A stretch of 64,000 nt of DNA from contig CANKMW010000025.1 in assembly GCA_947483555.1 (NCBI GenBank), positions 1-64,000 on the forward strand. The letters run 5' to 3'. This document shows, in pieces, positions 1 to 8,266 of the stretch (positions are counted from its first letter, which is position 1; every line of letters starts with the position of its first letter). The notes under the pieces are model-generated. The model ran no database searches and had not been told where the DNA came from. It saw only the letters and a list, made by a program, of their open reading frames with translations. Both the position numbers and the translations under genes were made by a program. This stretch comes from Myxococcales bacterium. GTDB lineage: Bacteria; Myxococcota_A; Polyangia; Haliangiales; Haliangiaceae.

Positions 1-175
1 CGACTCGGCCGCTGCGCGGCCTCGCTCAGGGCAAACGGATGGGGAAGTGATCGACTTGCCTGCTGTTCTGGGTGAAGTCCCTGACGCGACGATGTGTAGG
101 ATCTTGAGCTGCGCCCTTCGACTCGGCCGCTGCGCGGCCTCGCTCAGGGCGAACGGGGGTGGAAGTGATCGACAT
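1..175. repeat. Two tandem copies of a dispersed intergenic repeat
   Basis: Copy A runs from base 1 to about 100 and copy B from about 111 to 175. Both contain the core CGACTCGGCCGCTGCGCGGC followed by a CTCGCTCAGGGC segment and then GGAAGTGATCGAC. A third copy lies at about 20241-20346, where the similarity to copy A continues through a GACGCRACGATGTG tail. The family therefore spans about 100 bp. No coding frame is evident. Copy B ends about 20 bp before a truncated DUF1552 fragment, so the repeat may mark a rearrangement point. Confidence 0.8.
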
Positions 176-195
176 GATTGGACTGACGTCGCTAA

Positions 196-558
196 GTGAC
201 TGGCATTGCGCCTAACCCGGCGATGAGTCGGTTCGCCGCCACGCCGATGTACGACCCCGGCTTCGACATGCGCCTGCTCGACGAGCTCGCCGCCCTCCCC
301 AAGGACGGCGCCACCATGCTCGATCACTCGCTGGTCCTGCTCGCCACCGAGGTCTGCGACGGCAACACCCACGCCCACGACGACATGCCGTTCGTGCTCG
401 CCGGCGGCGGCTCGGGAAGCGTGCGCACTGGCCGGCTGCTCCAGTTCGGGTACCGCCGCCACGCCGATCTGCTGCTCGCGATCGCCCACGCGATGGGAGA
501 CCGGCTCGGCGGCTTCGGTGACGCGTCGAGCGGTCCGCTACCGGGCCTGCTGGCGTAG
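196..558 (+). pseudogene. 5'-truncated DUF1552 remnant (C-terminal ~100 residues)
   Basis: The 120 codons match only the C-terminal end of DUF1552 proteins. The stretch with LDHSLVLLATEVCDG, HDDMPFVLAGGG and a final GDASSGPLPGLLA aligns with LDNSMVFFSSEIEDG, HTNLPVVIAGGG and FGDDGTARLPDIL in the complete DUF1552 protein at 18830-20149. The first ~300 residues, including the Tat-like signal, are missing, and dispersed repeats lie where they should be. A GTG at 196 or ATG at 223 could start translation, but no ribosome-binding site is seen. This is probably a decayed paralogue rather than a working gene. Confidence 0.7.
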
Positions 559-573
559 TGGCCCCGTCGCCGG

Positions 574-942
574 TCAGCGATCGCGGCGCGTGAACCGCCA
601 CGCCCAGGCGATGAACAGCGCTTGCACGGGCAGGCGGCCCCACAGCGCCCAGGTCGGCAGGTCACGGCCATCGAGCGGGATGTCGTTGACCGCCATGTTG
701 ATGTTGGCGGGAAAGATGGCGACCAGCAGCACCACCAGTCCCCAGGCGGCGAGCCGGCGGGTCTGGGGCAGGATCAGTCCCAGGCCGCCGGCCAGCTCGG
801 CGAGGCCGGAGATGTAGACCAGCGCCAGGTGGGCCGGCAGCGCCTCCGGCATCATCGCGACGTAGGGCGCCGGGTGGGCGAAGTGGTAGACGCCCGAGCC
901 GACCATGATCGCGGTGAGCAGCCAGCGCAGGAATGTCGTCAT
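574..942 (-). CDS. DoxX-like small membrane protein
   Basis: A 122-residue protein with about four hydrophobic segments, opening with FLRWLLTAIMVGSGVYHFAHP. It also has the GLAELAGGLGLILP helix typical of DoxX/DoxD-like membrane proteins, whose second helix carries a conserved acidic residue. Some family members are linked to quinone-dependent oxidation, but most have no known function and none can be assigned here. The gene converges on the DUF1552 remnant with a 15-bp gap and stands alone. Confidence 0.7.
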   Translation of the reverse strand: MTTFLRWLLTAIMVGSGVYHFAHPAPYVAMMPEALPAHLALVYISGLAELAGGLGLILPQTRRLAAWGLVVLLVAIFPANINMAVNDIPLDGRDLPTWALWGRLPVQALFIAWAWRFTRRDR

Positions 943-968
943 CGGTCCGTCAGGCTACGCGACCCTGA

Positions 969-1799
969 TCAGCCGTCAAACATCTGCGCTGAGCCGGCCT
1001 CGATCACGGCGGCGACTCGCGCGGCGGGCGCCTCGCGTCCGTCGAGGTCGCGGATGCGCCTGGCCAGCTCGGCGAGCTCGGGCGTGCACGCCAGCTTGCG
1101 TCCGGCGTCGAGGCGCCGGCGATCGGCCGCGGTTGACACCCGTCGGCGCCACGAGGCACCGAGCTCGTCGAGCACGGGTGAGAAGCGCACGATCGACTCG
1201 TAGACGTAACGGACGTCCTGGCTTCGCTTCTGCAGCGTTCGCCGCTCCGGCAGGATCATCAGCTTGTGTGCGATGTAGGTCGCCGGTGCGACCACCCGCA
1301 CCGTGAGGCCGGTGGCACCGGTCGGGTAGCCGAGCTCGTCGCTCAGGTGCAGCGTCCACGGCTCGTGGGTCATCACGTCGAGGTGCGGGAGGAGCTGGGC
1401 GACCGCGTCGCCGACGTGCGTCGTGCGCTGTCGGTGACCGCGTCGGTCGATCTCGGCGCCGCGGCGGTGGGCGAGGAACTCGAGCTCGAGGATGCTGCCT
1501 GCGATGCCGCGCCCCGGCGGGAGCACGTACTTGGTGACCGGCGCCGCATCGAGGCCGCCGAGTCGCACCTCGAAGCCCGCCTCCACGAGCGACGTGACGC
1601 GGATCGCCGAGGAGGGCGACGGCAGCGGTACGAACAGATCGAAATCGAGGGTGGTGAGTGGATTGCCGCCACTCGCCGCCAGCGGATGATGGGCGTGGAG
1701 TCGATGCGCCCAGCCGCCGACGACCATCACATCGGTCACGCCGTCACCGAGGGCCCGGAGGACGTGAATCAAACCCGCGCGATCGCCCGGCGACGTCAT
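969..1799 (-). CDS. Nucleotidyltransferase-like protein, AbiEii-type toxin candidate
   Basis: A 276-residue protein with the nucleotidyltransferase signature: VVGGWAHRL (Gly28-Gly29) followed by TTLDFDLF (Asp52, Asp54), with a possible third acidic residue in ILELEFLA. This matches the DNA polymerase beta-like fold of AbiEii/GSL-type toxins and related predicted nucleotidyltransferases. It lacks a membrane segment and is probably cytoplasmic. Its ATG overlaps the stop of the upstream gene by 4 bp (ATGA), so the two are almost certainly co-translated. AbiE toxins act on nucleic acid or tRNA substrates; the substrate here is unknown. It could instead be an uncharacterised nucleotidyltransferase with no toxin role. 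Confidence 0.6.
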   Translation of the reverse strand: MTSPGDRAGLIHVLRALGDGVTDVMVVGGWAHRLHAHHPLAASGGNPLTTLDFDLFVPLPSPSSAIRVTSLVEAGFEVRLGGLDAAPVTKYVLPPGRGIAGSILELEFLAHRRGAEIDRRGHRQRTTHVGDAVAQLLPHLDVMTHEPWTLHLSDELGYPTGATGLTVRVVAPATYIAHKLMILPERRTLQKRSQDVRYVYESIVRFSPVLDELGASWRRRVSTAADRRRLDAGRKLACTPELAELARRIRDLDGREAPAARVAAVIEAGSAQMFDG

Positions 1800-2863
1800 G
1801 GCAGGTGGAACCGCTCGCGCCAGATCACGTCGGCCTGCTCGCCGCCCCGACCGGGCTCATCGACGAGGTCGAGCCAGCACTGGAGGAGGTCGGCCGCGGT
1901 CGCGCCATCGTCGGCAGGGACCGTCACGGCCCGAAAAACAGCTTCCGGGGTGGCCGGGACCCGGACGAGCACGTCGACACGTTCGCCGGGCGCGCTCGGT
2001 ACCAGGCGCGTGCGCATCTCGAGGTCCCGCAGCGAGCGGGCCTGGATCTCGAACACGCCCTCGGGGACGATCGCGATCCCGTGTTCGCGGCAGGCCGTGT
2101 AGCCGGCCAGGCACTGACTCCCTGAAGCAGCCAGCATGGGCAGTAGTCGAAGGCGAGGCGCTCCGCCCGGGATCAGCCAGCTCATCGCGTGGAGGCGCGG
2201 GCGCTCCTGGCGATGCCGCCACATCTGCAGCAGATCGCCGAGCCGCAGCACACGATTGTCGTCGTCGAGAAAACCGTCGCGACGCAGCTGCGCGGTGATC
2301 TGCCACGCGAAGGATCGGGAGACGCCGATGGAGTCGGCAAACTGGGCACCGGGCATGCCGATCACGCGTGGGCTGACGCCCGACGAGATCCGCACCGTAT
2401 CGTTGACCACCACCTTGAGCACCCACTGTCCCAGATCGCTCCACAGATTGACGCGACGTTCTTCCGTTCCCCGCGCTGGTCGGGTCGGTGGAACCCGCAG
2501 TTCGAGCACACCATGGAGGTCGATCCGTCCGTCATCGTCGACAACACCCCAGCTGACGTCGGGTGCATGCGCGTCTCGATACTCCGAAAGCCGAGCGATC
2601 ATCCGGTTCGAAACCCGCGGCGCGGCGACCACGGCAACCGGGTTGGCACCTGGCCGCAGCGAAGCGGCGCGTTGCGAGCGGAGGATCGCATCGGCAAGGC
2701 CCCCGCGTAGATGGTCCCATCCGCTGCTCGCGACCTCGTTCACCTCGATCACGACGGTCACGTCGTTGCGACGAACGCACAGGTCGGCTTCGTGACCGGC
2801 CACCAGGGTCCACCCGTCGGCCTGCAGCCGGCCGCGCAGGCGCTCGATTGCCCCGGTGCGCAC
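1796..2863 (-). CDS. AbiEi-like regulator/antitoxin candidate with HTH
   Basis: A 355-residue cytoplasmic protein starting at GTG. The N-terminal ~100 residues carry a VTVVIEVNEV strand pattern reminiscent of a PD-(D/E)XK-like fold. In the middle, a segment with QFADSIGVSRSFAWQITAQL then RRDGFL reads as a winged helix-turn-helix. The order matches the type IV antitoxin partners that precede AbiEii-like nucleotidyltransferases. It is the first gene of a two-gene unit. Its start lies 21 bp from an AT-rich palindrome that is a plausible autoregulatory operator. No strong Shine-Dalgarno is visible. The antitoxin role is inferred from gene order and partner. Confidence 0.55.
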   Translation of the reverse strand: MRTGAIERLRGRLQADGWTLVAGHEADLCVRRNDVTVVIEVNEVASSGWDHLRGGLADAILRSQRAASLRPGANPVAVVAAPRVSNRMIARLSEYRDAHAPDVSWGVVDDDGRIDLHGVLELRVPPTRPARGTEERRVNLWSDLGQWVLKVVVNDTVRISSGVSPRVIGMPGAQFADSIGVSRSFAWQITAQLRRDGFLDDDNRVLRLGDLLQMWRHRQERPRLHAMSWLIPGGAPRLRLLPMLAASGSQCLAGYTACREHGIAIVPEGVFEIQARSLRDLEMRTRLVPSAPGERVDVLVRVPATPEAVFRAVTVPADDGATAADLLQCWLDLVDEPGRGGEQADVIWRERFHLP

Positions 2864-2883
2864 CCTTGGAGCCTACATTATTT

Positions 2884-2911
2884 TTTAGTCTGAAAATATT
2901 TTCAGACTAAA
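2884..2911. promoter_or_regulatory. 28-bp perfect palindrome in an AT-rich island; candidate operator
   Basis: The half-site TTTAGTCTGAAAAT is followed at once by its exact reverse complement, centred between 2897 and 2898. The surrounding segment at about 2868-2940 is strikingly AT-rich in a GC-rich window. It sits just upstream of the GTG at 2863, between that gene and the end of the HupE-like gene. AbiEi-type antitoxins autoregulate by binding inverted repeats at their promoter. A terminator is less likely because the stem is AT-rich. Confidence 0.6.
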
Positions 2912-2941
2912 GAATTTCTAATCATATAATATTACTTGATA

Positions 2942-4087
2942 TCACAGGCCAAGGATGACGACATCCGCCAACCGCTCCACCAGCCAGATCGCTCCGAAGA
3001 TCGCGAGCGGGGCGGCGAGCGCCGGCAGGGCGACGGTACGGTAGCGGTCGGCGCCCAGGGCGCGGGCGGCCAGCCACGCGGCGGGTACGGCGACCGCGAC
3101 GATCGCGAGCTGGGCCAGCTCGACGCCGACGTTGAAGCACAGCAGCGGGACGATCACGTCGCCGGGCGGCAAGAGCTCGGCGAGCATGCGGGCGAAGCCG
3201 AGGCCGTGCATCAGGCCGAAGCCGAACGCGGTAGCGAGGCGCCAGCGGGCCTCGGGGCGGACCACGTCGGCGACCGCGGTGATGACGATCGAGGCCGCGA
3301 TCGTGCTCTCGACCAGGCGGCCCGGCAGCGCGACCCAGCCCAGCGCGGCGACGATCAGCGTCAGCGAGTGCGCGACCGTGAACGCGCTGACCACGCCGGC
3401 GGTGGTGCGCAGCGCCGGGCCGAGCCGGCGCACCTGCCAGCCGCCGGCGTCACCGCTCGACCTCGCAATCACGACCGCGAGCAGCAACGCGAGCACGAAC
3501 GCGACGTGATCGAGGCCGGTGGCGACGTGGTGGATGCCCTCGCGCACGAACGCGCCGGCGCCCGACGGCGGCGGCTCGCCGAGCTGCCACACGAAGCGTG
3601 CCGCGTCGACCGAGAGCAAGGTGTCGGCGGGCGGCTGGCCGGGGACGCGCACGCGCAGCGCGGCGGTGTGGTTGCGATCGGCGGCGAAGACCAGCGCGTA
3701 GTCGAGCACCAGGCGGGTCGGCGGCGCCGGGCAGGTGGCGACCCAGCGGACGTCGACGCGGTCGCCGGCCTGGACGACGGCCACGGCGCCGGGGGGGCAC
3801 GGTGTGTCGCCGTCCTGGATCTCGACCCGCGCGGTGACGTGGGCGGCGATCTCATCGCGACGGGCGGCGATCAAGGCGGCGGCGTCGATCGCGGTATCGC
3901 CGTGGCCGAGATCTTCGACCAGATCGCGGGGCGCCACCCGCACGCTCACCGTCACGTGCGCGCCATCGAGCGTGGCCTCGACGTAGGTCACCGACGACTG
4001 GTGGGCGTGGACCCCCGCCGCCAGCGCGGCGATCGTCAGCGCGATGGTGGCGACGGTGCCGGCGACACGCACCGCGCCGCGACTCAC
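2942..4087 (-). CDS. HupE/UreJ family membrane protein with extracytoplasmic N-domain
   Basis: The chosen GTG at 4087 gives 381 residues starting MSRGAVRVAG, with a clean signal peptide (IALTIAALAAGVHA, cleaved before HQSS). An extracytoplasmic domain of about 160 residues follows. The membrane half contains the family's VREGIHHVATGLDHVAFVLA segment, then AFTVAHSLTL and FGLMHGLGFA. Its conserved His and Asp residues are those expected for metal handling in HupE/UreJ (nickel/cobalt permease-like) proteins. The metal is not known for this subfamily. The gene is divergent from glmU, with about 100 bp between the starts. Confidence 0.8.
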   Translation of the reverse strand: MSRGAVRVAGTVATIALTIAALAAGVHAHQSSVTYVEATLDGAHVTVSVRVAPRDLVEDLGHGDTAIDAAALIAARRDEIAAHVTARVEIQDGDTPCPPGAVAVVQAGDRVDVRWVATCPAPPTRLVLDYALVFAADRNHTAALRVRVPGQPPADTLLSVDAARFVWQLGEPPPSGAGAFVREGIHHVATGLDHVAFVLALLLAVVIARSSGDAGGWQVRRLGPALRTTAGVVSAFTVAHSLTLIVAALGWVALPGRLVESTIAASIVITAVADVVRPEARWRLATAFGFGLMHGLGFARMLAELLPPGDVIVPLLCFNVGVELAQLAIVAVAVPAAWLAARALGADRYRTVALPALAAPLAIFGAIWLVERLADVVILGL

Positions 4088-4189
4088 CGGACCTGCTTCC
4101 CGGCCACCCACACCTCGAGCGGCACTCCACGTCGCATGCCGGGAGTTGTAGCAGCCGCCGACGGCGCTTCTGTTATGTTCCCCCGCCAT

Positions 4190-5617
4190 ATGAGTCGTCC
4201 TGCTCCGATCGTGCTGATCATGGCCGCCGGCCTCGGCACCCGCATGAAGAGCGACCAGGCCAAGGTCCTCCACGAGATCGCCGGCCGCCCGATGATCGCG
4301 TGGGCGATCGAGGCTGCGCGCGGCGCCGGTGCCGCCCGCGTGGTCGCCATCCTCGGCCACCAGCTCGAGACCGTGAAGGCGGCGCTCGACGCTCGCTACG
4401 GCGCCGGCGCCATCGAGGTCGCGCTGCAGGCCGAGCAGAAGGGTACCGGCCACGCGGTCGCCAGCGCGCTGCCGGCGCTGCACGGCGAGCCCGACGACCG
4501 CATCGTGGTGATCCTGTCGGGTGACGCGCCGTTGCTGCGCGCCGAGCGCATCGCGGTGCTGACCGAGGCCTGCGCGGCGAACCCGGCCGGGCTCGCCTTG
4601 CTGTCCACCGTGCCCCATCGGCCGATGCCCTACGGTCGCCTGGTCCGCGACGCCGCCGGGACGCTGCAGCGGATCGTCGAGCATGCCGACGCCACCGCCG
4701 AGGAACGGGAGATCCTGGACACCAACGCCGGGTTCTACGCCGTGCGGCTCGGCCACCTGCGCGCCGACCTGGCGACGCTGCGCGCCGACAACGCCAAGGG
4801 CGAGCTGTACCTGACCGACCTGGTCGCGCGGGCGGCGACCCGCGGCGGAGCCACCGCGATCGATGCGCCGTTCGAGGAGGTCTCGGGCATCAACGATCGC
4901 GTCGATCTCGCCGCCGTCGACGGCGCCGCCCGCCGCCGGATCAACGACGAGCTGATGCGCGCCGGCGTGACCTTCGTGGCGCCGGACGCGACCTACGTCG
5001 ACGCCGATATCCCGGTCGGCCGCGACGCGTGGATCGGTCCGGGCGTGATCCTGCGCGGCCGCACCAGCGTCGGTGAGCGGGTGCGCATCGACGCCGGGTG
5101 TGTGCTCACCGACGTCACGGTCGCCGCCGACGCCCACCTCAAGCCGTACACGATCGCCTCCGACTCGGTGATCGGTCCGCGCGCGGAGGTGGGGCCGTTC
5201 ACGCACCTGCGGCCCAAGACCCGCCTCGACGATGACGCCCGGGTCGGCAACTTCGTCGAGACCAAGAAGGCGCACATCATGGCCGGCGCCAAGGCCAACC
5301 ACCTGTCGTACCTCGGCGACGTCTCGGTGGGCGCCAAGGCCAACATCGGCGCCGGCACCATCACCTGCAACTACGACGGCTTCACCAAGCACCAGACCAC
5401 GATCGAGGCCGGCGCGTTCATCGGCAGCGACTCGCAGCTGGTCGCGCCGGTGACCGTCGGCCGTGACGCCTACGTCGGTTCCGGCACCACGGTGACCAGG
5501 GACGTCCCGCGCGGCGCGCTCGCCCTGTCGCGCGTCAAGCAGGTCAACGTCGAGGGCTGGGCCGACCGCTACCGTGAGGCCCAGTCGCGCCGCAAGAAGG
5601 AGTCCGGCGATCACTGA
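4190..5617 (+). CDS. glmU: Bifunctional GlmU: GlcN-1-P acetyltransferase / GlcNAc-1-P uridylyltransferase
   Basis: GlmU makes UDP-GlcNAc for peptidoglycan and lipopolysaccharide in the cytoplasm. The 475-residue protein has the usual length and both domains. The N-terminal uridylyltransferase opens with IMAAGLGTRMKS, then KVLHEIAGRPM and LSGDAPLL. The C-terminal left-handed beta-helix acetyltransferase has NFVETKKA, KANHLSYLGD and GAGTITCNYDG followed by KH. An alternative ATG at 4175 would add five residues; the chosen start fits the family N-terminus better. The downstream lipoprotein gene overlaps its 3' end by 44 bp. No glmS is seen next to it. Confidence 0.97.
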   Translation: MSRPAPIVLIMAAGLGTRMKSDQAKVLHEIAGRPMIAWAIEAARGAGAARVVAILGHQLETVKAALDARYGAGAIEVALQAEQKGTGHAVASALPALHGEPDDRIVVILSGDAPLLRAERIAVLTEACAANPAGLALLSTVPHRPMPYGRLVRDAAGTLQRIVEHADATAEEREILDTNAGFYAVRLGHLRADLATLRADNAKGELYLTDLVARAATRGGATAIDAPFEEVSGINDRVDLAAVDGAARRRINDELMRAGVTFVAPDATYVDADIPVGRDAWIGPGVILRGRTSVGERVRIDAGCVLTDVTVAADAHLKPYTIASDSVIGPRAEVGPFTHLRPKTRLDDDARVGNFVETKKAHIMAGAKANHLSYLGDVSVGAKANIGAGTITCNYDGFTKHQTTIEAGAFIGSDSQLVAPVTVGRDAYVGSGTTVTRDVPRGALALSRVKQVNVEGWADRYREAQSRRKKESGDH

Positions 5618-6623
5618 CCTGCGGATCGCGATCGCGGTCGCGGTCGCGGTCGCGGTCGTGGTCGGCTGCAAGGACCGCGAGCGATCGACCCCGGCGACGC
5701 TGGCGCGCGACGCCGCGGCGCCGCCGATCGCCGGTTGGCCCGAGCTGGCCGGGCTGTCGCTGGCCCAGCCCGACTGGCTGGTCGAGCTCACGCCGCTGGC
5801 GCCCCGGCCCTCCTTCGCGATCCACCCACCGGTGGTCGTCGGCGAGCGGGTCGTCGTCGCCGGCTCGCGCGCCGGCTACCGGGGGCTCGATCTCTCGCGC
5901 GGCGCCGAGGCCTGGCGTCGTCCGGGGGGGGCCTGGCTGTCGGCGCCCCTGGTGCTGACCCGCCACGACGTCGTCCTGGTCAGCGAGTGCGATGGAGCGG
6001 TGGCGGCGCCGCCCGGCCACCGGGTCGTGGCCTGCTTCGAGCGCATCGATCCGATCGCGATCGCCGCCCGCAGCGCCGGCCGCATCTATACACCCGACGA
6101 AAAGGTCGGTTGCGTCGTCGGCGGCGCCTGGACGCTTGCCGGTGACGATCCTGCAGCGCTGACGCTGGGGCGCGACACCTGCCGCTTCGCGCTCGAGCTA
6201 CCGTCCGGGCGCGCGCAGCCGCGCAGCGATGCGCCGGCGCCGTCGCCGGTGGCCGACGACGTCGTCGCGACCGACGGCGACGCGGTCTGGCGGCAGGTGA
6301 TCGATGCCGGCGCCAGCTACGTCGCGCGCGAGGCCGGCCCGCGCCTGCCCGGCCTCACCGTGCTGGCGGCGGGGCGCGTCCCCGGTCGCGACGCCGGCGC
6401 GGTGGTGGTGCGGGTCGATGCCTCGCTGTATCGCGACTATCTCGCGGCCTACGATGGCACCGGCGTGGCTTGGGTCTGGCCGCTGCCGTCACCGCCGCCG
6501 GCCGACGGCGGCCGAGGTGGTCCGACCGCCGTCTCCGCTGACGCCGGAAACGTGATCGTGATCTTCGACGCCGGCCGTGTCGCCCGGTTCACGGCGCCGT
6601 GGGCCCCTCCCACAGCGCGCTAG
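5574..6623 (+). CDS. Putative lipoprotein, beta-propeller-like
   Basis: A 349-residue exported protein of unknown function. It starts at a GTG inside the last codons of glmU (44-bp overlap), so translation is probably coupled. The N-terminus runs through a hydrophobic AVAVAVAVVVGC segment, a plausible lipobox, to KDRERSTP. The body has repeated short strands such as PPVVVGERVVVAGSRAGYRG and DAVWRQVI that read like a PQQ-type or quinoprotein-like propeller; this is only a resemblance. No catalytic motif is visible. The signal-peptide core is encoded by a hexanucleotide tandem repeat. Confidence 0.6.
   Translation: MRPSRAARRSPAITDLRIAIAVAVAVAVVVGCKDRERSTPATLARDAAAPPIAGWPELAGLSLAQPDWLVELTPLAPRPSFAIHPPVVVGERVVVAGSRAGYRGLDLSRGAEAWRRPGGAWLSAPLVLTRHDVVLVSECDGAVAAPPGHRVVACFERIDPIAIAARSAGRIYTPDEKVGCVVGGAWTLAGDDPAALTLGRDTCRFALELPSGRAQPRSDAPAPSPVADDVVATDGDAVWRQVIDAGASYVAREAGPRLPGLTVLAAGRVPGRDAGAVVVRVDASLYRDYLAAYDGTGVAWVWPLPSPPPADGGRGGPTAVSADAGNVIVIFDAGRVARFTAPWAPPTAR
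5634..5663 (+). repeat. Hexanucleotide tandem repeat GCGGTC
   Basis: Four perfect GCGGTC units followed by one GTGGTC encode alternating Ala-Val in the hydrophobic core of the lipoprotein signal peptide. Unit gain or loss would keep the frame but change the length of the signal-peptide core. Confidence 0.85.
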
Positions 6624-6692
6624 GCTGTCGGATTCCACCACAAGCGCAAGCTCGCGAGATCAGCGCGATCATCGTCGGCACGCCGCCTGCTC

Positions 6693-7634
6693 ATGACCCG
6701 GGTCATGCGTACCAAATGCACCATCGGTTCTCTCGTCGCCGCGGCTGTCCTGGGCGTCTCGCTCGGTGGCTGCATCCAGCAAAATGAAGGCCCGCACCCG
6801 GTCGCCGGCGTGCTGCCGAAAGCCAGCGACGTGAGGATCGCGCTGCCCGAGTCGGCGGCGTCGAACGCGTTCGCGGTCGGCGACATCGCGAGCTGGTACG
6901 TCGCCACCCGCGACGTCACCCGCACGCTCAACGGCGGCACCGCCTTCGTGCTGATCCTGGTCCACACCATCGTGCTGTTCCCGCCCACCTCCGTCGACGG
7001 TGACACCTATGTCTGGGGACCGCACCACGAGGCGCTCGACCCCGCCGAGTGGCGGCTCACCGTCACCGAGCGTGCCGACGGCACCTACGACTGGAAGCTC
7101 GACGGCCGCAACCTGACGGTGGCCAACGCCGCGTTCGAGACCCAGATCGCCGGCAACGCGAACCCCGACGGCACCGGCGACTTCAGCCTCGACTTCGACG
7201 CCGCCGAGCGCGTCAACCCGATCGACAACGACGGCCGCGGACTCATCGGCGTCACCTACGATGTCGGCAAGCGCGAGCTCGAGATGAGCATCGACACCGT
7301 CGAGGACCTCGAGGGCGTGGCCACCGACGTCCACTTCGACTACGCCTATGCCGAGGGCAGCGATCGCTCGGGCGACATGGTGTTCCGCATCTTCGCCGAC
7401 AGCGCCGACCCCGGGACCGCCAAGGAGGAGGCCACGTTGCGCTCGCGCTGGCTCGCCACCGGCGCCGGTCGTGCCGACATCCGCCTGCGCAGCGGCGACC
7501 TCGACGTCGAGGTGACGGCGTCCGAGTGCTGGAGCACGATGTTCCGGCGCACGTTCTACACCGACAGCGCCCGCTGGCTGCCCACCGAGGGCGACGTCGC
7601 CAGCTGTGCCTTCACCACCAGCGACCTGCCCTGA
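6693..7634 (+). CDS. Putative lipoprotein of unknown function
   Basis: A 313-residue exported protein. The start MTRVMRTKCTIG leads to a hydrophobic stretch and a lipobox LGVSLGGC with Cys near residue 27. A second ATG at 6705 would also leave an intact signal. The mature part is acidic and strand-rich, with no recognised domain: it contains WRLTVTERADGTYDWKLDGR and a C-terminal cysteine pair region near ASECWS and ASCAF. It lies 70 bp after the previous lipoprotein and may be in the same transcript. Confidence 0.65.
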   Translation: MTRVMRTKCTIGSLVAAAVLGVSLGGCIQQNEGPHPVAGVLPKASDVRIALPESAASNAFAVGDIASWYVATRDVTRTLNGGTAFVLILVHTIVLFPPTSVDGDTYVWGPHHEALDPAEWRLTVTERADGTYDWKLDGRNLTVANAAFETQIAGNANPDGTGDFSLDFDAAERVNPIDNDGRGLIGVTYDVGKRELEMSIDTVEDLEGVATDVHFDYAYAEGSDRSGDMVFRIFADSADPGTAKEEATLRSRWLATGAGRADIRLRSGDLDVEVTASECWSTMFRRTFYTDSARWLPTEGDVASCAFTTSDLP

Positions 7635-7642
7635 AGACGTGG

Positions 7643-7669
7643 CGAACCATGCCGTCCGGGCATGGTTCG
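7643..7669 (+). terminator. GC-rich hairpin after lipoprotein gene
   Basis: An 11-bp perfect stem (CGAACCATGCC paired with GGCATGGTTCG) with a 5-base loop lies 9 bp after the stop at 7634. No T-tract follows, so this is a terminator-like or mRNA-stabilising hairpin rather than a canonical intrinsic terminator. A second stem of 9 bp (GAGGTGTCG with CGACACCTC) is at 7747-7773. Confidence 0.45.
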
Positions 7670-7887
7670 AGACGTCGGAAGTCGCGAGTCCTCGAGCGAC
7701 GATTCCGTACAGGCGCGGCCGGCATCGCCGGCAAGCCGATCGACAAGAGGTGTCGGGCTTTGATCGACACCTCCTGAGCGTGCGGCTGGCTATCTTCGGC
7801 TTTCACGGCCGGGGGCCGAGCCTTGACGCCCTGCGGCGGAGCGGGTACGAAGTCGGCGTCGGTTCGTACTCCACAAAGGAAACGGAA

Positions 7888-8238
7888 ATGGCTGAGCTCC
7901 CCACGGACGCAACCCAACTGTTCGACGAACTCGTGCCCAAGGGCCTGCTGGCGCATCCAGACAAGGCGCGCGAGGTGAACGCGATCTACGCGTTCAAGAT
8001 CAGCGGCGACGGAGGCGGCGAGTGGACGTGCGACCTCACCGCCGCCCCGCCCACCTGCGAGCGTGGCGACACCGGCAAGGCCCAGTGCACGATCGAGATC
8101 GCGCACGACGACTTCAAGTCGATGCTGGCCGATCCGAACGCCGGCATGCAGCTCTACTTCCAGGGCAAGCTGCGGGTCTCCGGCGATCCGATGCTGGCGA
8201 TGAAGCTGCAGCAGTTCTTCGATCTCGCCCGCGTCTGA
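7888..8238 (+). CDS. SCP2-type sterol-binding domain protein
   Basis: A 116-residue single-domain protein matching the SCP2 sterol-carrier fold: YAFKISGDGGGEWTCDL, then CTIEIAHDDFKSMLADP, MQLYFQGKLRVSGDPMLAMKL and a closing QQFFDLAR helix. These proteins bind lipids or acyl chains in the cytoplasm. AAAGGA sits 8 bases upstream of the ATG and supports this start. The gene stands alone, downstream of a 250-bp intergenic stretch with two hairpins, and converges on the next minus-strand gene. Confidence 0.85.
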   Translation: MAELPTDATQLFDELVPKGLLAHPDKAREVNAIYAFKISGDGGGEWTCDLTAAPPTCERGDTGKAQCTIEIAHDDFKSMLADPNAGMQLYFQGKLRVSGDPMLAMKLQQFFDLARV

Positions 8239-8266
8239 TCGGGTTCGGTCGACAGGCGCGGCGGGT

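Noticed and set aside
1..175. Repeats considered as a CRISPR array or attachment site
   Set aside because: Only two long adjacent copies with sequence drift, no spacer pattern, and no integrase gene nearby.
2884..2911. Palindrome considered as an intrinsic terminator
   Set aside because: The stem is AT-rich and weak, and it lies in front of a gene start; an operator role fits better.
2936..4189. Long N-terminal extension in frame with glmU
   Set aside because: It is antisense to the HupE/UreJ-like gene and low in complexity; GlmU begins near 4190 as in the family.
2942..5791. A 949-codon minus-strand frame covering HupE and the region opposite glmU
   Set aside because: Only the part from 4087 downward has a signal peptide and HupE motifs; the rest is antisense to glmU.
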